This document shows, one piece after another, positions 38,242 through 48,209 of a stretch of 64,000 nucleotides of DNA (positions are counted from its first letter, which is position 1; the number at the start of each line of letters is the position of its first letter). The notes under the pieces were generated by a model. That model was not told the origin of the DNA. It made no database searches and saw only the letters and a list, made by a program, of their open reading frames with translations. This stretch comes from Alteromonas sp. KC3 (GTDB lineage: Bacteria; Pseudomonadota; Gammaproteobacteria; Enterobacterales; Alteromonadaceae): NCBI RefSeq assembly GCF_016756315.1, contig NZ_AP024235.1:3038001-3102000 (forward strand), given 5' to 3'. A program made the translations under genes and the position numbers.

Positions 38242-38907
38242 TTACTTTTTGGTTCTGCGGCGAACCACTAGTCCAGCCAAACCTAGTCCAATCATTACAA
38301 TTGAGCCTGGCTCTGGAGCCGGGGTAGGACCTTGCTGTGGAGCATCAATTAAAAGAACGTATCTTTGCCAAGTACTATCAGAGTTAAGGTTTGTAGTTAA
38401 ACCAGATCTCCAGCCTCCAAAAACATTGTCATTACTACTCATATGCCAAGACAAACGCTCAGAACCATCATCACCGGCACAACCAGGATCGCCGAAAAGG
38501 GATGTATTACAAACATCTGCGCTATTTTGGAAAATTCCAGATGTTGGTGAAAAACCTACAGAGCCACTTCCTGAACTTCTGTACCAATACGCCCCATTGA
38601 ACAATTGAGTCTCATTGAGAGCAGTGGAAAGTACTAAAAAGTCAGACACTTTTATCGCAGCAAATAAATCATATGTAGTAGCACCATCACTAGAAGATGA
38701 TGCCAAAGCCATATATTTCGATGAATCAACTCCAGCTAATAGTGAACTCCAAGAAAAAGAGCCAGAGTAAGCGCCTTGGTATTGTATCGTCCAACCGTCA
38801 TTGCTAACGTCCGTTTTGAGTAAATCATTAGCAATACCTGTGATAATAGCGGAATGAGTTACAAAACTCATCAGACTTAAAATTACAAAACAGATTATTT
38901 TTTTCAT
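38242..38907 (-). CDS. PEP-CTERM sorting-domain protein
   Basis: 221 residues with a signal peptide (about 1-19, MKKIICFVILSLMSFVTHSA). The C-terminus APEPGSIVMIGLGLAGLVVRRRTKK-type tail is the PEP-CTERM signal: a PEP motif, a membrane segment and an arginine cluster. The middle part is beta-rich and Ser/Gly-rich, with two pairs of cysteines (CNTSLFGDPGC). Such proteins are cut by exosortase and exported with exopolysaccharide; no exosortase gene is in this window. A sigma54-like site lies at 38966-38981. Confidence 0.85.
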   Translation of the reverse strand: MKKIICFVILSLMSFVTHSAIITGIANDLLKTDVSNDGWTIQYQGAYSGSFSWSSLLAGVDSSKYMALASSSSDGATTYDLFAAIKVSDFLVLSTALNETQLFNGAYWYRSSGSGSVGFSPTSGIFQNSADVCNTSLFGDPGCAGDDGSERLSWHMSSNDNVFGGWRSGLTTNLNSDSTWQRYVLLIDAPQQGPTPAPEPGSIVMIGLGLAGLVVRRRTKK

Positions 38908-38965
38908 TACATTGACACCTATTTTATATTAAATATTCGATGCGACATGCATAACAGGGTTATAA

Positions 38966-38981
38966 GCATTAGACGTACCAA
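38966..38981 (-). promoter_or_regulatory. Candidate sigma54 promoter of the first PEP-CTERM gene
   Basis: Minus strand reads TTGGTACGTCTAATGC. GG and GC are exactly 10 bp apart, and TTGGTACG matches the -24 consensus YTGGCACG at seven of eight positions. It is 59 bp before the ATG. Confidence 0.5.
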
Positions 38982-39062
38982 TCTATAAGAGCCTAATATT
39001 TCGAATAATATTTTTTATTCTGTTTTTGTATGTAAAGTATACTGACAGATTGAGTGTTTCAA

Positions 39063-39326
39063 TCAACTACTGTTAATGAGGGGTAAAGTTTCAAAAGAGG
39101 TTATATTTTTCAATATCTGCCCTAGCTGAGCAAACCAAGTTCGACATACCGTTGTTGACTGGCTAGATGTATCTGAACGCTCTCCACGACTGTGATTCAA
39201 AAAACCTTTTTTGCCCGAGTTGATCATTGCAGTAATATCAGACAACTTGTTTTTAGCTTTAGCTATAGCCGTACCAACATGTTTTGTGCTTAAAGGCTTT
39301 GGATAGTAAGCACCTTCGCAGGCCAT
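39063..39326 (-). pseudogene. Possible integrase remnant downstream of guaA
   Basis: An 87-residue frame without a ribosome binding site, starting just after the guaA terminator. PKPLSTKHVGTAIAKAKNKL and FLNHSRGE resemble pieces of the C-terminal catalytic region of tyrosine recombinases, but the HxLR and Tyr segments are missing. The 3' end of guaA is a known integration site for genomic islands. The resemblance is weak and the frame may be noise. Confidence 0.25.
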
Positions 39327-39332
39327 ATATAA

Positions 39333-39362
39333 AAGGCTACTTTACAAAAATAAAGTAGCCTT
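39333..39362 (-). terminator. guaA terminator
   Basis: AAGGCTACTTTA-CAAAAA-TAAAGTAGCCTT, a perfect 12-bp stem followed by TTTTAT on the minus strand, 27 bp after the guaA stop. Confidence 0.8.
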
Positions 39363-39389
39363 ATAAATCAATCCATTATTATTGATTAA

Positions 39390-40967
39390 TTATTCCCATT
39401 CGATAGTCGCAGGCGGCTTACCAGAAATATCGTAAACCACGCGGCTAATACCGTCGATTTCATTGATAATACGGTTCGACACTTTGCCTAAGAAATCGTA
39501 TGGCAAGTGGGCCCAATGCGCCGTCATAAAGTCGATGGTTTCAACAGCGCGCAGACTCACTACCCAATCGTATTTACGTGCATCACCCATTACGCCTACT
39601 GAGCGCACTGGTAGAAATACGGTAAATGCCTGACTTACTTTCTGATAAAGGTCGGCTGCATAAAGCTCTTCAATAAAGATAGCGTCAGCACGACGTAGTA
39701 AATCGCAATATTCTTTCTTTATTTCGCCAAGTACACGAACACCAAGACCTGGCCCAGGGAACGGGTGACGGTAAAGCATGTCATACGGCAAACCTAGCTC
39801 GAGACCAATTTTGCGTACTTCGTCTTTAAATAGTTCGCGCAGCGGCTCAACAAGACCTAGTTCCATATCTTCTGGAAGGCCGCCCACGTTGTGGTGCGAC
39901 TTAATGACATGCGCTTTGCCCGTTGCAGAGCCAGCAGACTCAATCACGTCAGGGTAAATCGTACCTTGTGCTAGCCATTTCGCGTTCTCACGCTTGCCTG
40001 CTTCTTCATCGAATACACGAACGAACTCATTACCAATGGCTTTACGCTTAAGTTCAGGGTCTTCAATGCCTTTAAGACGCTCAAGGAATCTGTCCTCAGC
40101 ATCAACGCGAATGATGTTAAGTCCAAAATGATCGCCGAACATTTCCATTACTTGGTCAGCTTCATTTAAACGCAATAGGCCGTTATCGACGAAAACACAC
40201 GTCAGATTTTTGCCGATTGCACGGTGAAGAAGCATAGCCGTAACTGATGAATCAACACCACCAGAGAGGCCAAGAATAACTTCTTCATCACCCACTTTTT
40301 CTTTAATGCGTTCAATAGCATCATCAATAATGGCACCAGCGGTCCAAAGCTTCTCGCACTTACAGATATCCATAATGAAATGGGTAAGTAAGCGCATACC
40401 TTGGCGTGTATGTGTTACTTCAGGGTGGAATTGTACGCCGTAGAACTGTTTTTCTTCGTTATACATTGCCGCGTGCGGGCACGATGGTGTTTGTGCAACA
40501 GTTTCAAACCCGGCTGGAATAGACGCGACTTTATCGCCATGGCTCATCCACACATCAAGTAATGCCGAGCCATTGTCACTAATGGCGTCTTCAATTTTGT
40601 CCAACAGCGGGCTTGGCTTGATAACTTCAACTTGCGCATAACCAAACTCGCGCTTGTCAGAACCCTGCACCGCGCCACCTAATTGCTCAGCCATAGTTTG
40701 CATGCCATAGCACACACCTAGTACGGGTACGCCCGCTTCAAAAACGTATTGCGGCGCACGCGGAGAACCTGCTTCCGTCACTGACTCTGGGCCACCTGAC
40801 AAAATAATGCCTTGCGGATTAAATTCACGGATTTGCTCTTCGGTCACATCCCAAGCCCAAAGCTCACAGTAAACACCGATTTCGCGAACACGACGTGCTA
40901 TCAACTGTGTGTATTGCGAGCCAAAATCCAAAATAAGTATGCGTTGGTCGTGGATATTTGTGGTCAT
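39390..40967 (-). CDS. guaA: GMP synthase (glutamine-hydrolysing)
   Basis: 525 residues, the E. coli length. It turns XMP into GMP. The class I glutamine amidotransferase domain (1-200) has Cys86 in VLGVCYGMQ and the His/Glu of [10 protein letters not shown]. The ATP pyrophosphatase domain has GLSGGVDSS near 234-242. The C-terminal dimerisation domain ends KPPATIEWE, as in the family. It follows guaB by 70 bp with no terminator between, so guaBA is an operon. Confidence 0.97.
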   Translation of the reverse strand: MTTNIHDQRILILDFGSQYTQLIARRVREIGVYCELWAWDVTEEQIREFNPQGIILSGGPESVTEAGSPRAPQYVFEAGVPVLGVCYGMQTMAEQLGGAVQGSDKREFGYAQVEVIKPSPLLDKIEDAISDNGSALLDVWMSHGDKVASIPAGFETVAQTPSCPHAAMYNEEKQFYGVQFHPEVTHTRQGMRLLTHFIMDICKCEKLWTAGAIIDDAIERIKEKVGDEEVILGLSGGVDSSVTAMLLHRAIGKNLTCVFVDNGLLRLNEADQVMEMFGDHFGLNIIRVDAEDRFLERLKGIEDPELKRKAIGNEFVRVFDEEAGKRENAKWLAQGTIYPDVIESAGSATGKAHVIKSHHNVGGLPEDMELGLVEPLRELFKDEVRKIGLELGLPYDMLYRHPFPGPGLGVRVLGEIKKEYCDLLRRADAIFIEELYAADLYQKVSQAFTVFLPVRSVGVMGDARKYDWVVSLRAVETIDFMTAHWAHLPYDFLGKVSNRIINEIDGISRVVYDISGKPPATIEWE

Positions 40968-41037
40968 GTTTTATTTTTACCCGTTAAATAAAAGAACAAA
41001 GGCTGGTGTATTACCAGCCTCGCAGTCGTCGGTCGCC

Positions 41038-42507
41038 TTAACCTAAACGGTAGTTCGGCGCTTCTTTGGTAATGCTTACATCGTGCACGTGGCTCTCGCC
41101 CATACCGGCTGATGTTACACGTACAAACTGTGCTTTGGTGTTGAGCTCTTCAATAGTTGCACACCCCGTTAACCCCATTGCTGAACGCAAGCCACCCATC
41201 TGCTGGTGAATAATATTCGCAATTGGGCCTTTGTATGCAACGCGACCTTCAATACCTTCAGGCACGAGCTTTTCTGCATTATTAGATTCTTGGAAATAAC
41301 GGTCTGATGAGCCATGACTTTGGTTCATTGCACCAAGTGAGCCCATTCCGCGATAAGACTTGTAGTAACGACCTTGGTAAAGTTCCACTTCACCTGGCGC
41401 TTCTTCTGTACCGGCTAACATGCTGCCCACCATTACACAGCTCGCGCCTGCGGCTAGGGCTTTAGCGATGTCACCTGAGAAACGAATACCACCGTCAGCA
41501 ATGACAGGTATATCGGTGTCTTTTAGCGCTTCAACAGCGTCTGACACTGCTGTAATTTGTGGTACACCGCATCCTGTAACAATACGCGTAGTACAAATTG
41601 AGCCAGGGCCAATACCCACTTTAACCGCATCAACACCAGCCTCTGCCAGCGCTTTCGCACCATCGCCTGTTGCTACGTTACCCGCAATAATTTGTACATC
41701 TGGGAAGTCAGCGCGCACTTTCTTAACGCGATCGATAACACCTTGTGAGTGACCGTGTGATGTATCGATAAGCAACACATCAACACCAGCATCGACTAAT
41801 AGCGCGATACGCTCGTCAGTACCTGGACCTACACTCACTGCTGCACCCACGCGAAGACGACCTAGTGAGTCTTTACATGCGTTTGGCTTGTTTTCAGCTT
41901 TTTGGAAGTCTTTAACCGTAATAAGACCTGTTAATTTGAACGCATCGTCAACCACGAGGATTTTTTCAATTCGATGCTCATGCATAAGGTCTAGTACTTG
42001 GTCTGAACTTGCGCCTTCTTTTACAGTGACCAGATCATCCTTACCGGTCATCACGTTGCTGATTGGCAATTCGAGACGTTTTTCAAAACGTAGGTCACGA
42101 CCTGTAACAATACCGATAAGGTTATTAGCTTCATCAGTTACAGGGAAACCTGAGTAACCAAGGCGCTTGGAAAGTGCAATGACTTCGCCAATAGTCGCGT
42201 CCTGTGACACAGTTACCGGATCAGACACCACACCACTTTCGTACTTTTTCACTTCACGTACGTGCTTAGCTTGCTCTTCTGGCTTCATGTTTTTATGAAT
42301 AAAACCAATACCACCCTCTTGCGCTAGCGCAATAGCTAGACGGGCTTCAGAAACCGTGTCCATGGCTGCAGACACCATTGGAATATTTAACGTTACGCCA
42401 CGCGTAAGGCGTGTTTGTAAGTTGGCTGTGTGAGGGAGGACGGTCGAGTGGCCGGGAACCAGCAACACATCGTCGAACGTCAGGGCTTCTTGGATGATAC
42501 GTAGCAT
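41038..42507 (-). CDS. guaB: Inosine-5'-monophosphate dehydrogenase
   Basis: 489 residues from the ATG at 42507, the family length; the frame is open to 42852, but the extra part overlaps xseA and is not IMPDH-like. It oxidises IMP to XMP with NAD, the committed step of GMP synthesis. Two CBS domains are inserted at about 95-205. The catalytic loop GPGSICTTR has Cys near 305. MGSLGAMNQ and the active-site flap follow. The promoter is at 42547-42575. Confidence 0.97.
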   Translation of the reverse strand: MLRIIQEALTFDDVLLVPGHSTVLPHTANLQTRLTRGVTLNIPMVSAAMDTVSEARLAIALAQEGGIGFIHKNMKPEEQAKHVREVKKYESGVVSDPVTVSQDATIGEVIALSKRLGYSGFPVTDEANNLIGIVTGRDLRFEKRLELPISNVMTGKDDLVTVKEGASSDQVLDLMHEHRIEKILVVDDAFKLTGLITVKDFQKAENKPNACKDSLGRLRVGAAVSVGPGTDERIALLVDAGVDVLLIDTSHGHSQGVIDRVKKVRADFPDVQIIAGNVATGDGAKALAEAGVDAVKVGIGPGSICTTRIVTGCGVPQITAVSDAVEALKDTDIPVIADGGIRFSGDIAKALAAGASCVMVGSMLAGTEEAPGEVELYQGRYYKSYRGMGSLGAMNQSHGSSDRYFQESNNAEKLVPEGIEGRVAYKGPIANIIHQQMGGLRSAMGLTGCATIEELNTKAQFVRVTSAGMGESHVHDVSITKEAPNYRLG

Positions 42508-42546
42508 GCAACAACACCTATTCAGTTGAGGGTTAATTGCGGCGCA

Positions 42547-42575
42547 ATTGTAGTGTTTTTTAGTTTTCAGGTAAA
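42547..42575 (-). promoter_or_regulatory. guaBA promoter
   Basis: On the minus strand TTTACC (42570-42575), 17 bp, TACAAT (42547-42552), then a GC-rich discriminator GCGCCGC. GC-rich discriminators are a mark of stringent control, as known for guaBA in E. coli. Confidence 0.6.
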
Positions 42576-42607
42576 CTCTAAATGTATTAAACCCAGTGAT
42601 TTTTTTT

Positions 42608-43960
42608 ATGTTTACAAATTCGCCATCTACCTCTCGACAAATTTTAACAGTTACTAAGCTAAATCGCTTAGCCAGAACCGTGCTAGAAGGTGAAATTGGC
42701 CTTATCTGGCTATCCGCAGAAATCTCCAATTTTGTTGCCGCAGCGTCAGGGCATTGGTACTTCACGCTTAAAGATAATAAAGCGCAAGTTCGCGCAGCAA
42801 TGTTTAAAGGCGCAAATCGCAATGTGCGTATTCGCCCGAAAGAAGGTGACAAAATATTAGTTCGCGCCTCTGTCGGCTTATATGAGGCACGTGGCGACTA
42901 TCAGCTTGTTGTTGAACATATGGAAAGCGATGGCGAAGGGGCACTGAAACAAGCCTTTGAAGCACTAAAATTTAAGTTAAATAATGAAGGCTTATTTGAT
43001 ACTGCTCGCAAGCGCCCGCTTCCTGAAAAAATCAATCGAATTGGTGTCATTACGTCTTCTAGCGGCGCTGCGCTTCACGATGTACTAAGCGTTTTAAAAC
43101 GCAGAAGCCCGCAGACGGAAGTCATTGTCTACCCCTCAATGGTCCAAGGTGATACTGCACCGACACAGCTTATTCATGCACTTCAAACTGCAAACCAGCG
43201 CAATGAAGTTGACGTTATCTTGCTCACGCGTGGTGGTGGCTCACTTGAAGATTTGTGGTGTTTCAATGATGAACGACTGGCCCGCGAAATAGCCCTTAGT
43301 GAGCTTCCTGTGGTAAGTGCTGTAGGGCATGAGGTAGACTTTACCATATCTGATTTTGTGGCAGATGTAAGAGCCCCTACCCCATCCGCAGCTGCCGAGA
43401 TTTTAAGCCAAGATGCCAAAGCGCTGTATGCATTAATTGCACAACATCAACAGCGTTTAGGTCGCGCTATTCATCACGTCATTGAAACAAATAAACAGGG
43501 ATTGAAGTTACAGAATCAACGACTAAATGCCCTGCATCCACAAAGTAAAATACAACATCAGTGGCAAACCCTAGATAGGTTGCAATTGAGACTACAACAT
43601 CAGATTCAACGTGACTTTTCTCAATGTGACAGACAGTTGCATTCACTTGTCTCCAGACTAACTCAGCAATCACCTGCATCAAAGCTTGCCGCAGCACAAA
43701 ACAAATTATCGAGCGAGCAAAGCCGTCTTAATAGCGCGATGCAGGCATTTATAAAAGCGAAAAAAAGTGAACTTGGAGGCAAAGTGTCACTCTTACAGTC
43801 GGTAAGCCCACTCTCTACGCTAGCAAGAGGCTACTCAATTACATTGTCAGATAAAGATACGGTTAACAAAGTAGCTACTGTAAATATTGGCGATGAGATA
43901 AAAACGCGAGTGACTGACGGCGAAATAACCAGTACAGTAACAGGTATTCACCAGCAATAG
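42608..43960 (+). CDS. xseA: Exodeoxyribonuclease VII large subunit
   Basis: 450 residues. An N-terminal OB fold ([23 protein letters not shown]) is followed by the catalytic domain with [32 protein letters not shown] and [31 protein letters not shown] blocks, and a long coiled-coil region (about 280-390). With XseB it degrades single-stranded DNA. ATG at 42608 is preferred over GTG at 42596; neither has a strong ribosome site. It is divergent from guaB, as in many gammaproteobacteria. Confidence 0.95.
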   Translation: MFTNSPSTSRQILTVTKLNRLARTVLEGEIGLIWLSAEISNFVAAASGHWYFTLKDNKAQVRAAMFKGANRNVRIRPKEGDKILVRASVGLYEARGDYQLVVEHMESDGEGALKQAFEALKFKLNNEGLFDTARKRPLPEKINRIGVITSSSGAALHDVLSVLKRRSPQTEVIVYPSMVQGDTAPTQLIHALQTANQRNEVDVILLTRGGGSLEDLWCFNDERLAREIALSELPVVSAVGHEVDFTISDFVADVRAPTPSAAAEILSQDAKALYALIAQHQQRLGRAIHHVIETNKQGLKLQNQRLNALHPQSKIQHQWQTLDRLQLRLQHQIQRDFSQCDRQLHSLVSRLTQQSPASKLAAAQNKLSSEQSRLNSAMQAFIKAKKSELGGKVSLLQSVSPLSTLARGYSITLSDKDTVNKVATVNIGDEIKTRVTDGEITSTVTGIHQQ

Positions 43961-43975
43961 GAATGCTGCGACAAC

Positions 43976-45076
43976 ATGGCACCATACACCACTGACTCGA
44001 GCTCATCACGTGATTATCACGTAATGAGTGCAGCAGAAAACAGACAGAGGGTTAAACCTCGCACTAAACATGCATTTAATGCCGTGCTACTGTTGTCTGT
44101 TGGTACATTGTTCGGACATCAGGCGAACAGTCAGCAGATAAATAATTCAGTGTCCGTGTTTTCAACATACCCCAGTGAAGCGCTTGAATCGTTGTGCTCA
44201 CAATCTACGCTAACAGCGTCATGTAGCGAAGATGCAATTGCGCCCACAACGTTGATTAATGCAATTCAAACCACTCGGGTTTTTAGTGCATTAACACCGT
44301 TTGCCGAAGGAAGTGATTACGAACTACTTATAGCGAATGTGGGCCACAGCGAGATTGACTTAAGCTCGCAATTTGTTGAGTTTACATTGCAGTGGCGCGG
44401 AATCGAAATTGACAGTGCAATGTTTAACACTGCACAACGCGCTTCTTCAAAAGACCAGCTTGCTCGCGAATTAGTTATGCAGTGGGTTGAACACATAAAG
44501 GTTCGCGATATATTTTCGACGCGATACCTTTACTCGGCTTTAGATGCAAGCAACTACGAAAGTAGCCTTACTGTTCCAGAAAGAGTCGGAGATTTCACCA
44601 AACTTGATACCCAGCTTTATGCAGACCCGTTTAGTGGAGCAATCACTCGATACACGCATCCATCTTACGAAGATGCCTTAGTCGACGTAACGGTTTATCC
44701 AATTTTAGATTCTCTAGATACAGAAGTGAATTTATTACTAAACAGCCAGCTAGATCAGGATTACGAGAAAGCAAACTCGGTGGCATCTGCGCAACAGCTA
44801 ACCTTGAGTTTATCAGATCCTGCGTCACCTTATTCGGTAAATCCGACCATTCAAGGATGGCGTTTGGGGCTAAAGGCTGAATCTGAGACGGCAGATCCAA
44901 TTTATGCATCCACCTACGTTTTTCGCAAAGAAGACAAATTTGTTAAGGTCGCGACTACTTTTCCCACACATTTTTCAGACCCACTCGTCAATGAGCTGAT
45001 AACACACGTCCAGGTGCCAAAAGAGTCGCCCTTAATGAAGAATATTCGCGAGATGTTATCAAAGCAAATCAATTAG
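43976..45076 (+). CDS. Exported or membrane-anchored protein of unknown function
   Basis: 366 residues, 15 bp downstream of xseA. A basic N-terminus (RVKPRTKHAF) precedes one hydrophobic segment at about 35-50, which may be a signal peptide with a long n-region; an internal ATG at 44024 would give a shorter one. The rest is soluble, without cysteine-rich or catalytic motifs that I recognise; two cysteines occur in LCSQSTLTASC. I do not recognise the family. Its stop codon overlaps the end of a small convergent gene. Confidence 0.75.
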   Translation: MAPYTTDSSSSRDYHVMSAAENRQRVKPRTKHAFNAVLLLSVGTLFGHQANSQQINNSVSVFSTYPSEALESLCSQSTLTASCSEDAIAPTTLINAIQTTRVFSALTPFAEGSDYELLIANVGHSEIDLSSQFVEFTLQWRGIEIDSAMFNTAQRASSKDQLARELVMQWVEHIKVRDIFSTRYLYSALDASNYESSLTVPERVGDFTKLDTQLYADPFSGAITRYTHPSYEDALVDVTVYPILDSLDTEVNLLLNSQLDQDYEKANSVASAQQLTLSLSDPASPYSVNPTIQGWRLGLKAESETADPIYASTYVFRKEDKFVKVATTFPTHFSDPLVNELITHVQVPKESPLMKNIREMLSKQIN

Positions 45077-45249
45077 TACTCATCAACTGTACGTTTCACA
45101 AACCGTTGCACAAAGCTTTCTTTGGGCTTAACGTCATTTCTAATGGTGTAAATTTTAGTTTCGCTTTGCGGCTTATATCTATCAAACCAATTATAAACTT
45201 GGTCTTTCTTAAGCGGCGTAGTTGATTGGTGAATCCTTCTTACTGACAT
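45073..45249 (-). CDS. Small basic protein, 58 residues, unknown function
   Basis: The frame starts with ATG at 45249, with AAGG seven bases upstream. The product begins MSVRRIHQSTTPLKKDQVYN and is rich in Lys and Arg with several aromatic residues (NWFDRYK, FVQRFVKRTVDEY). There is no signal peptide or membrane segment. It overlaps the last 4 bp of the convergent gene at 43976-45076. I do not recognise it. Confidence 0.55.
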   Translation of the reverse strand: MSVRRIHQSTTPLKKDQVYNWFDRYKPQSETKIYTIRNDVKPKESFVQRFVKRTVDEY

Positions 45250-45362
45250 TCTAGTACCTTAAAGTGTGGTGCCGCAAAACGCTACTGACCAGTAGAGATA
45301 GCCTACAAGTGGTTAGCTTACAGAATGCGGAATTTAAGTATTGATGTTGAACCAGAGCCAGA

Positions 45363-45388
45363 CTAGTACTGCTAATGGCTAGTCCGTA
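45363..45388 (-). terminator. Weak terminator-like hairpin after the second PEP-CTERM gene
   Basis: GACTAG-TACTGCTAATGG-CTAGTC inverted repeat about 27 bp after the stop at 45413. There is no clear T-run. Confidence 0.3.
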
Positions 45389-45412
45389 CCCTAATTTCTG
45401 ATACAGCAGTGT

Positions 45413-46138
45413 TTATTGCTTGCGTTGTTTTCTTCTATTAGAAAGAAGCAATACTAGGCCAGCACCAAATAGGCTGAACGCTGCAGGCTCAGACACGCTG
45501 ACAGCATTAGGCGTGTAATCAAATTCAACCGCAACTTTCCCCCACGAACCAGTCGAGAAGTCATTTGCAAAGCTTCCTGTTCCACCTTGAACTTGATTGA
45601 AGATATTAGTTCTTGCGTCTGTGGTAAATAAGAATTCAACTTGTGAACCTTGCAAGAATGCAGATATATCCACATTTGACAACATGCCGTTACGTTCACC
45701 TGATGAAACATCAAACATGAAAGACGCAGATGGATCATTAGGTAGCATTGTAAATGTACCTGGCGCAGAACTTTGCGCTGATACAAAAGGATTTACAAAA
45801 TTTGCTGATGCAAAAGTAAATGTATCAGCGGCTGCACTTGACACCTGCCAATCAGAGGCAAGGAAAATCTCAACATCTGTTCTGCCAGGCTCTGCGCTAC
45901 CATTCACCGATGTTCCTTCACTATCTATCTGCCCAAACACCATAATATTAACGGCGTTTAGCACTCCCAGAGTCTGGTCAAATGCATCCAAAAATAAACT
46001 TTGTGAAAGCGGTGACACATCAGCAACATCAAACGGGCTGCCCTGTTGCCCAAATGAAACTTCTTGCGTGATAATTGCGGCATTTGATGACATGGCGGTG
46101 CATGCTAAAATGGCTGCAGCTAAAGCTTGCTTCTTCAT
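45413..46138 (-). CDS. Choice-of-anchor E type PEP-CTERM protein
   Basis: 241 residues. The signal peptide (about 1-20, AMSSNAA) is followed by a beta-rich domain starting IITQEVSFGQQGSPFDVADV with FDQTLGVLNAVNIMVFGQ, the pattern of choice-of-anchor E domains. The C-terminal tail VSEPAAFSLFGAGLVLLLSNRRKQRKQ-like signal has a PEP-type motif (SEPA), a membrane segment and basic residues for exosortase sorting. It is a second exosortase substrate, 6.5 kb from the first. A sigma54-like site lies upstream. Confidence 0.85.
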   Translation of the reverse strand: MKKQALAAAILACTAMSSNAAIITQEVSFGQQGSPFDVADVSPLSQSLFLDAFDQTLGVLNAVNIMVFGQIDSEGTSVNGSAEPGRTDVEIFLASDWQVSSAAADTFTFASANFVNPFVSAQSSAPGTFTMLPNDPSASFMFDVSSGERNGMLSNVDISAFLQGSQVEFLFTTDARTNIFNQVQGGTGSFANDFSTGSWGKVAVEFDYTPNAVSVSEPAAFSLFGAGLVLLLSNRRKQRKQ

Positions 46139-46433
46139 AATTTTCTTCCTAATCGTTTTATAGTGTTGTGTCCTAATACTTCACCGTCTGTAAAAGACGT
46201 CACCTCAAACTGCAAGAAAGACACCATCAACTGCGCCTAACGCAAACGCACGTCACCAGTGCGATACAAAGGTTAAGAATAATTAATTACATTTTTTAAA
46301 ATTTATACTTTTGGGTAATACTTACACTTGATTGTAAATAAGGAGCAACTGAAGTGTTGCCAATTGATAACGTGCGGCCTTCTATTTCTAAAAATTTTAT
46401 AGTCTAAGTTTCAAATACTTAAATTGAGGATAC
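46139..46433. other. Intergenic region upstream of the second PEP-CTERM gene
   Basis: About 295 bp before the der terminator. It holds the sigma54-like site at 46211-46226 and a small hairpin CGTCT-GTAAA-AGACG near 46186-46200 in the leader. The AT-rich stretch near 46270-46340 could bind an upstream activator or IHF. I see no gene. Confidence 0.4.
46211..46226 (-). promoter_or_regulatory. Candidate sigma54 promoter of the second PEP-CTERM gene
   Basis: Minus strand reads TGGTGTCTTTCTTGCA. The -12 element TTGCA is perfect and GG/GC are exactly 10 bp apart; the -24 element is weak outside TGG. It is about 73 bp before the ATG. Confidence 0.4.
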
Positions 46434-46457
46434 AAAAAAGCCGCTTGCGCGGCTTTT
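46434..46457 (-). terminator. der terminator
   Basis: AAAAGCCGC-TTGC-GCGGCTTTT with TTTTTTGTA on the minus strand, 57 bp after the der stop. Confidence 0.85.
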
Positions 46458-46513
46458 AGAAATGTCTTTTTGTTCACTAATTGCGACACAACACAAACGT
46501 ATTTGCAAAATGG

Positions 46514-47959
46514 CTATTTTTTCTCTTTATAATACGACATCATTCTGCGACGTTTGCGTTGCTGTGCAAGCGTTAGGTTGTTTTTCTTACCCTCAAACGG
46601 GTTGTTGCCTTCTCTAAATTCAATTTTTATGGGTGTCCCCATTATCTCTAATGCTTTTCTGAAGTAATTCATCAAAAAGCGTTTGTAAGAGCTTGGCAAG
46701 TCGTCCACTTGGTTTCCGTGAATAACAATAACCGGAGGGTTATAACCGCCGGCATGGGCATACTTCATTTTAACGCGACGACCTCTCACCAACGGAGGTT
46801 GGTGATCATCTTGAGCCATTTCCATTATTTGCGTAAGTAAGGCTGTGTTAATACGCTTAGTTGCACTTAGGTATGCTTCTTGGACAGACTCAAATAAATT
46901 ACCCACGCCAGAACCGTGAAGTGCTGAGATAAAGTGAATTCGGGCAAAGTCGATAAAGCCTAGGCGTCTATCCATTTCGCGTTTTATTTCATCTTTAATG
47001 TCAGTGCTAAGCCCGTCCCACTTATTAACCGCTACCACCAAAGAGCGACCTGAGTTTAGGACAAAGCCAAGTAGACTCAAATCCTGATCGGTAATTCCTT
47101 CCCTTGCATCAATCACAAGAAGGACCACATTCGCTTCTTCAATCGCTTGTAGCGTTTTAACGATTGAGAACTTCTCAACGGCTTCACTGATTTTCTTACG
47201 CTTTCTAACGCCTGCGGTATCAATCAAGATATACTCGCGCTCGTCGCGTTCCATAGGAATATATACACTGTCACGGGTGGTACCTGGCATGTCGTAAACC
47301 ACCACGCGTTCCTCACCTAAGATTCGATTAGTGAGAGTAGACTTACCTACATTAGGCTTACCCACGATCGCAAGCTTTATTGGCAACTCTTGCAGTCGTT
47401 GACGCTGCGTTTCAGCGTCTTCATCTTCTTGTGGTGTTTCTTCTACCACTTCCATATCGGGAAATTCAGATTCCAATGGCGCGAGGGCATCCTGCAATAA
47501 TTGGCTAACACCACGACCATGGGCAGCGGCGATCTGCTTAATTTCACCCAAACCTAGGGAATAAAACTCGGCACTTTCGCTGTCGCCATCAATACCGTCC
47601 ACTTTATTGGCAACCACAAACACCTTTTTATTAATACGGCGTAGGTGATCGGCAATACCTTGGTCAGCAGCTAACAAACCTGCGCGCGCATCAACCAGGA
47701 ACATCACGACATCAGCTTCTTCGATAGCAAGCAAAGACTGTTGTGCCATTTCCGCATCAATGCCCTCTTCGTCACCCGTAATCCCGCCAGTGTCTACTAC
47801 AATAAATTGGCGTCTATCAAATTTCGCCTGGCCGTATTTGCGGTCACGCGTTAGGCCCGGGTAGTCCGCAACAAGTGCATCTCGGGTATTGGTAAGACGA
47901 TTAAACAAGGTCGACTTGCCAACATTGGGGCGGCCGACCAAAGCAACAACGGGTAACAT
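46514..47959 (-). CDS. der: GTPase Der (EngA)
   Basis: 481 residues. Two tandem GTPase domains carry GRPNVGKST (9-17) and GKPNVGKST (about 203-211), with DTGG/DTAG switch motifs and NKVD/NKWD specificity motifs. The C-terminal KH-like domain is followed by a basic tail ([19 protein letters not shown]). Der is required for maturation of the 50S ribosomal subunit. It ends the ndk-to-der block in the conserved order. Confidence 0.97.
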   Translation of the reverse strand: MLPVVALVGRPNVGKSTLFNRLTNTRDALVADYPGLTRDRKYGQAKFDRRQFIVVDTGGITGDEEGIDAEMAQQSLLAIEEADVVMFLVDARAGLLAADQGIADHLRRINKKVFVVANKVDGIDGDSESAEFYSLGLGEIKQIAAAHGRGVSQLLQDALAPLESEFPDMEVVEETPQEDEDAETQRQRLQELPIKLAIVGKPNVGKSTLTNRILGEERVVVYDMPGTTRDSVYIPMERDEREYILIDTAGVRKRKKISEAVEKFSIVKTLQAIEEANVVLLVIDAREGITDQDLSLLGFVLNSGRSLVVAVNKWDGLSTDIKDEIKREMDRRLGFIDFARIHFISALHGSGVGNLFESVQEAYLSATKRINTALLTQIMEMAQDDHQPPLVRGRRVKMKYAHAGGYNPPVIVIHGNQVDDLPSSYKRFLMNYFRKALEIMGTPIKIEFREGNNPFEGKKNNLTLAQQRKRRRMMSYYKEKK

Positions 47960-48153
47960 TTATCAGATCCTAAAGGTCATGAAAGCTAAAAGCATAAGCC
48001 GCAAATTGACCGAATTAACGCTTTAGTAAATCGGTAATGTGATATGCAGCTTTTGAGAATGGGCGCATTATACCCTGTTCACTTTCTAATACCAATCGGC
48101 AAGAAAGCGATTGCCCAGGATCTTAAAAACAACTGAAACTGCGCGTAAAAACA

Positions 48154-48196
48154 AAAACGGCGACACAACCGTTAGGTTACATCGCCGCTTTAATAA
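48154..48196 (-). terminator. bamB terminator
   Basis: Stem from AACGGCGA and TCGCCGCTT with an 18-base loop; TTTTTGTTTTT follows on the minus strand. Confidence 0.75.
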
Positions 48197-48209
48197 AGTG
48201 CTAGGTAAT

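Noticed and set aside
41038..42852. Long 604-residue version of GuaB
   Set aside because: The first 115 codons overlap xseA on the other strand and have no IMPDH features; the ATG at 42507 gives the normal protein.
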